This document shows, in pieces, positions 11,606 to 14,391 of a stretch of 14,391 nucleotides of DNA. Within the stretch, counting starts at the first letter, position 1. Every line of letters starts with the position of its first letter. The notes under the pieces are model-generated. The model had not been told where the DNA came from. It was given only the letters and a program-made list of their open reading frames with translations, and made no database searches. Origin of the DNA: MGBC108787 sp964591225 (lineage in GTDB: Bacteria; Bacillota_I; Bacilli_A; RF39; UBA660); contig CAZQAO010000024.1 of the NCBI GenBank assembly GCA_964591225.1, forward strand, positions 1-14,391, in the 5' to 3' direction. The position numbers and the translations under genes were made by a program.

Positions 11606-13552
11606 ATGAAAAAAATCTATATTATTTTATGCTTTTTTCTTTTTGGGGTAGCCACAGTTTCTTTATATAATTTAATTTTTGTTAATGGTGCTACTTATCA
11701 AAAAGAATATGAAAATAAAACTAATACTTATGTCGAATCATTATCAACACCACGGGGACGAATATTAGATTGTAAGGGACGAGTTATTGTTGATAATATT
11801 GGGGTTAAAACTATCGTATATCGTAAGTTAGATGGCATTACGAGTGCGAAAGAAATTGCCATAGCTAATCAATTAGCAAGTATTCTGACATTTAAAAAAG
11901 AAGCTACTATTAATCAATTAAAAAAATTTTGGATGCTTAAAAATCCTTCGCAAGCCCAAGAATTAATTACTCCTGAAGAATATCAAATGTATGAAGAAAG
12001 AAAATTAAATAGTACCGATTTATATTTATTAAAATTAGATCGTATAACTGATGAGTATTTGAGTACCTTTACCGATCTTGATCGCAGAGCAGCTTATATC
12101 TATGCTTTAATGAATGATGGCTATTTGTACGATGCTAAAATTATTAAAATCGATGTAACGGATGAAGAATATGCGAGAGTTTTAGAAAGTAAGATTCCTG
12201 GTATTACTAATGAAATGAGTTTTCAAAGATATTATCCTTATGGTAATACTTTAAAAAGTATTTTAGGAAGTATTGGGGCTATTCCTAAAGAATTACAAAG
12301 TGAATATGAAAATAATGGTTATAGTTTAAATGATACTGTAGGAATTAGTTATTTAGAACAACAATATGAATCTTATTTAAAGGGCGAAAAAGATGTTTAT
12401 AAAGTTAATCAAGATGGTACTTTATCATTAGTTACTAGTGGTAAAAGAGGTAATGACTTAGTCTTAACAATTGATATTGATATGCAAGTAGGAATTGAAA
12501 ATATTTTAAAAGAAGAAATAAAAAATGGTAAGAAATTACCTAATACTGATTATTATCATGGCAGTTATGTAATGGTGGGAGATGTTAATAATGGGGGAAT
12601 TAAAGCTATTGTTGGTCTTAAGTATTTAGGTAATGATGTCTTTTTAGAAACTACTCGTGATGCTATATATTCAGCTTTTACCGTAGGTAGTGTCGTTAAG
12701 GGAGCCGATATGGCCATGGCTTATCAACATGGTTTAGTTGATATTGATAAAAAAGTTTTAGATTCGTGTGTTAAATTATATTTAGTACCAGAAAAATGTT
12801 CTTATAAAAAACTAGGATATATTGATGATATTACAGCTTTAAAAACTAGTAGTAATTACTACCAATTTTTACTGGCTATAAAACTCGCTGGTTATAAATA
12901 TTCTTATAATATGAAGATGGAAGTAGATGAAACTCCTTTTCAAATTTATCGGGATACTTTTGCTGATTTTGGGTTAGGTAATATAACAGGAATTGATTTA
13001 CCTAATGAAACAACGGGTATCAAAGGAAATAAAGTCGCTGCCGATTTATTATTAAATTTAGCTATTGGTCAATATGACTCTTATACTGGAATAGAATTAT
13101 TACAATATATTAATACGATTGCTAATCGGGGAGTACGTTATCAATTACATTTTATGGATCATATCGAAAGTGATAAACAAGTTATTAAATCTTATGAACC
13201 TACCGTTTTAAGTACTTTTTCTTTAGATCCCGTCTACTTTGATCGCATATTAGAAGGATTTAGACAAGTAGTGCAATTAGGTACAGGCTATGGTTATACT
13301 GATGTTATTTTTAATCCAGCGGGTAAAACGGGAACTAGTGAAACTTATTATGATAGTAATCAAGATGGCCAAGGCGATGTCTTAACTATTACTAATACTT
13401 ATGTAATGTATGCGCCTTTAGATAAACCTAAATATAGTATGGTAGTTATTAGTCCTAACGTCAATTATCCTAATGATCAAAATGATTATTTTGCTTATAT
13501 TAATCGTTATATTAGTAAACGAGTTAGTGATTATATCTTTACAACTTATTAA
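11606..13552 (+). CDS. Class B penicillin-binding protein (transpeptidase, PbpA/PBP3-like)
   Basis: 648 residues. An N-terminal membrane anchor (about 3-25) is followed by the dimerisation/pedestal region with PRGRILDCKGR (49-59), and by the transpeptidase domain from about 285. The active site is complete: Ser362-x-x-Lys365 (SVVK), Ser415-Ser-Asn417 and Lys574-Thr-Gly576. GSVVKGA and ALKTSSN resemble the PbpA/PBP3 group of Bacilli, which cross-links peptidoglycan with a SEDS polymerase. Position supports this, since in Bacillus and Staphylococcus this PBP lies in the nfo-rpmG neighbourhood. There are no PASTA domains. Unusual points are Val360 before the catalytic GS where Pro is usual, and a DSNQDGQGD stretch (583-591) just after KTG that looks like a calcium-binding loop. 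The ribosome binding site AGGTG lies 5 nt from the ATG. A sporulation PBP of the SpoVD type is the main alternative. Confidence 0.9.
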   Translation: MKKIYIILCFFLFGVATVSLYNLIFVNGATYQKEYENKTNTYVESLSTPRGRILDCKGRVIVDNIGVKTIVYRKLDGITSAKEIAIANQLASILTFKKEATINQLKKFWMLKNPSQAQELITPEEYQMYEERKLNSTDLYLLKLDRITDEYLSTFTDLDRRAAYIYALMNDGYLYDAKIIKIDVTDEEYARVLESKIPGITNEMSFQRYYPYGNTLKSILGSIGAIPKELQSEYENNGYSLNDTVGISYLEQQYESYLKGEKDVYKVNQDGTLSLVTSGKRGNDLVLTIDIDMQVGIENILKEEIKNGKKLPNTDYYHGSYVMVGDVNNGGIKAIVGLKYLGNDVFLETTRDAIYSAFTVGSVVKGADMAMAYQHGLVDIDKKVLDSCVKLYLVPEKCSYKKLGYIDDITALKTSSNYYQFLLAIKLAGYKYSYNMKMEVDETPFQIYRDTFADFGLGNITGIDLPNETTGIKGNKVAADLLLNLAIGQYDSYTGIELLQYINTIANRGVRYQLHFMDHIESDKQVIKSYEPTVLSTFSLDPVYFDRILEGFRQVVQLGTGYGYTDVIFNPAGKTGTSETYYDSNQDGQGDVLTITNTYVMYAPLDKPKYSMVVISPNVNYPNDQNDYFAYINRYISKRVSDYIFTTY

Positions 13553-13565
13553 CTATTAAAAAAAT

Positions 13566-13601
13566 TTGCTAATTACATTTTTTTCTTATATAATACATAA
13601 T
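13566..13601 (+). promoter_or_regulatory. Sigma-A promoter of rpmG-efp
   Basis: TTGCTA (13566-13571), a 17-nt spacer and a perfect TATAAT (13589-13594) predict a start near 13601 and a leader of about 30 nt. GGAGG (13616-13620) lies 10 nt before the rpmG ATG. I see no terminator between the PBP stop at 13552 and this promoter. Confidence 0.6.
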
Positions 13602-13630
13602 AGTTTAAAAGAAGTGGAGGTGTATCTTAC

Positions 13631-13804
13631 ATGGCAAAAAATCTAAATCGTGTATTTTTTGGTCTTAAGTGTACAGAATGTGGATACTCTAGAAGACCTA
13701 GTATTAAAAATAAAAAGAATACTGCTGATAAAGTTGAATTAAAAAAATATTGTCCAAAATGTAATAAAGAAACAATATTTAGAGAAACCAAGATAGGAAA
13801 ATAA
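13631..13804 (+). CDS. rpmG: 50S ribosomal protein L33, zinc-ribbon form
   Basis: 57 residues. Two CxxC knuckles (Cys14/Cys17 in CTEC, Cys41/Cys44 in CPKC) show the zinc-binding (C+) form of L33. The ELKKYCPKCNKET and FRETK motifs are diagnostic of the family. It is a few residues longer than the usual 49 because of the N-terminal extension MAKNLNRVFFGLK before the first cysteine. L33 sits near the E-site of the large subunit; C+ forms are commonly paired with a zinc-free paralogue that replaces them under zinc limitation, but none is in this window. efp follows after 15 nt, probably in one operon. An L33 gene follows the orthologous PBP gene in Staphylococcus, so its position is conserved. 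Confidence 0.93.
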   Translation: MAKNLNRVFFGLKCTECGYSRRPSIKNKKNTADKVELKKYCPKCNKETIFRETKIGK

Positions 13805-13819
13805 TTTTAGGAGGTTAAA

Positions 13820-14380
13820 ATGAACGTTAGTGTAAATGATATTAAAAATGGCATGACAATTATGGTAGATGGTTATCCTTGTGTTGTCCAAGAGTTTTCT
13901 CATGTAAAACCTGGTAAAGGAGCCGCCTTCGTAAAAATGAAATTAAAGAATTTAAAAACTGGTTCTATTACCGAAGTATCATTTAATTCTGGTACTAAAG
14001 TTGATCGTGCTCATGTTACTAAATCTCCTATGCAATATTTATATGATGCCGGAGATAATTATGTCTTTATGAATACTTCTACTTATGAACAAATTGAAAT
14101 ACCAGCTTCTGTTTTAGGAGATGACAAAAAATTTTTAAAGGAAAATTTAGAAATTTTAATTGATTTTTATGAGGGAGAAATAATAGGTATTACTCTTCCC
14201 GAAAAAATTGAATTTGAAGTGGTGGAAACTGAGCCAGCCGTCAAAGGAAATACTGCCAATAATGCTATGAAAGATGCTACTTTAGAAACAGGTTTAAAAG
14301 TTAAAGTTCCTTTATTTATTGAAACGGGAGAGAAAATAATTGTGTCTACTAAAGACGGAAAATATTCAAGCAGAGCATAG
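13820..14380 (+). CDS. efp: Translation elongation factor P
   Basis: 186 residues, the standard EF-P length (about 185), with three beta-barrel domains. EF-P binds between the P and E sites and helps the ribosome make consecutive prolines. The domain I loop HVKPGKGAAF places Lys33 at the tip that contacts the peptidyl-transferase centre; this Lys is the site that is modified in E. coli and B. subtilis. The C-terminal domain shows VKGNTANNAMKDATLETG and VPLFIETGEKI, the EF-P signature. The ribosome binding site AGGAGG (13809-13814) lies 5 nt from the ATG. The stop codon TAG (14378-14380) falls in the loop of the terminator. No EF-P modifying enzyme is in the window. Confidence 0.97.
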   Translation: MNVSVNDIKNGMTIMVDGYPCVVQEFSHVKPGKGAAFVKMKLKNLKTGSITEVSFNSGTKVDRAHVTKSPMQYLYDAGDNYVFMNTSTYEQIEIPASVLGDDKKFLKENLEILIDFYEGEIIGITLPEKIEFEVVETEPAVKGNTANNAMKDATLETGLKVKVPLFIETGEKIIVSTKDGKYSSRA

Positions 14381-14391
14381 TTGCTCTTTTT
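14372..14391 (+). terminator. Intrinsic terminator of rpmG-efp at the window edge
   Basis: AGAGCA (14372-14377) pairs with TGCTCT (14382-14387) around a 4-nt loop that contains part of the stop codon. T residues follow to the last base. The end of the T-run lies outside the window. Confidence 0.65.

Noticed and set aside
13553..13603. CTATTA and TAATAG as a stem after the PBP gene
   Set aside because: Six A/T-rich pairs 39 nt apart with no following T-run; not a terminator.

Overview
The window is AT-rich DNA (roughly 30% G+C by eye) from an endospore-forming, low-GC Gram-positive bacterium of the Bacilli/Erysipelotrichia kind, most likely an uncultured, gut-type lineage. The evidence is a complete GerA-type germinant receptor operon, a YlbD/YlbE pair, Firmicutes-type topoisomerase IV, and a nfo / DUF2624 / class B PBP / L33 / EF-P neighbourhood that resembles the yqf-yqg region of Bacillus and the pbp3-rpmG region of Staphylococcus. 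TGA is used as a stop (gerAA and gerAC end in TGA inside ATGA overlaps), so this is not a code-4 mollicute. The taxonomic placement is inference.

Layout. 11-3551 (minus): gerAA-gerAC-gerAB, three overlapping genes with a candidate forespore (sigma-G-like) promoter in front. 3705-4397 (plus, divergent): a secreted TasA/camelysin-like protein. 4476-9147 (plus): parE, parC and a 75-residue protein of unknown function. 9192-9777 (plus): ylbD and ylbE, behind a 12-bp inverted repeat that works as a terminator or as a structure covering the ylbD ribosome binding site. 9851-10351 (plus): a lone type IV prepilin-like protein. 10413-11291 (plus): nfo, endonuclease IV. 11282-11542 (minus): a small DUF2624-like protein convergent with nfo. 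11606-13552 (plus): class B penicillin-binding protein. 13631-14380 (plus): rpmG (L33; only 57 codons) and efp, ending in a terminator at the window edge. No gap between genes is longer than about 155 bp. I saw no tRNA, rRNA, insertion sequence, CRISPR array or phage gene.

How the genes relate. Two sets concern sporulation (Ger receptor and YlbD/YlbE; possibly the PBP). Two are cell-surface proteins needing special export (TasA-like, prepilin-like), with no processing enzyme in the window. The rest are housekeeping: chromosome decatenation, base-excision repair, cell-wall transpeptidation and translation.

The most unusual signal is in the intergenic DNA. At six genes the best candidate -10 element ends exactly 6 nt before the GG of the Shine-Dalgarno sequence, so the predicted mRNA would begin at the ribosome binding site (leaders of about 9-12 nt). 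At parE and nfo the terminator of the preceding gene supplies the -35 and spacer of the next promoter through a nearly identical 28-nt module. At gerAA and ylbD an inverted repeat encloses the -10 and the ribosome binding site. These are sequence readings and need transcript-end data to confirm.
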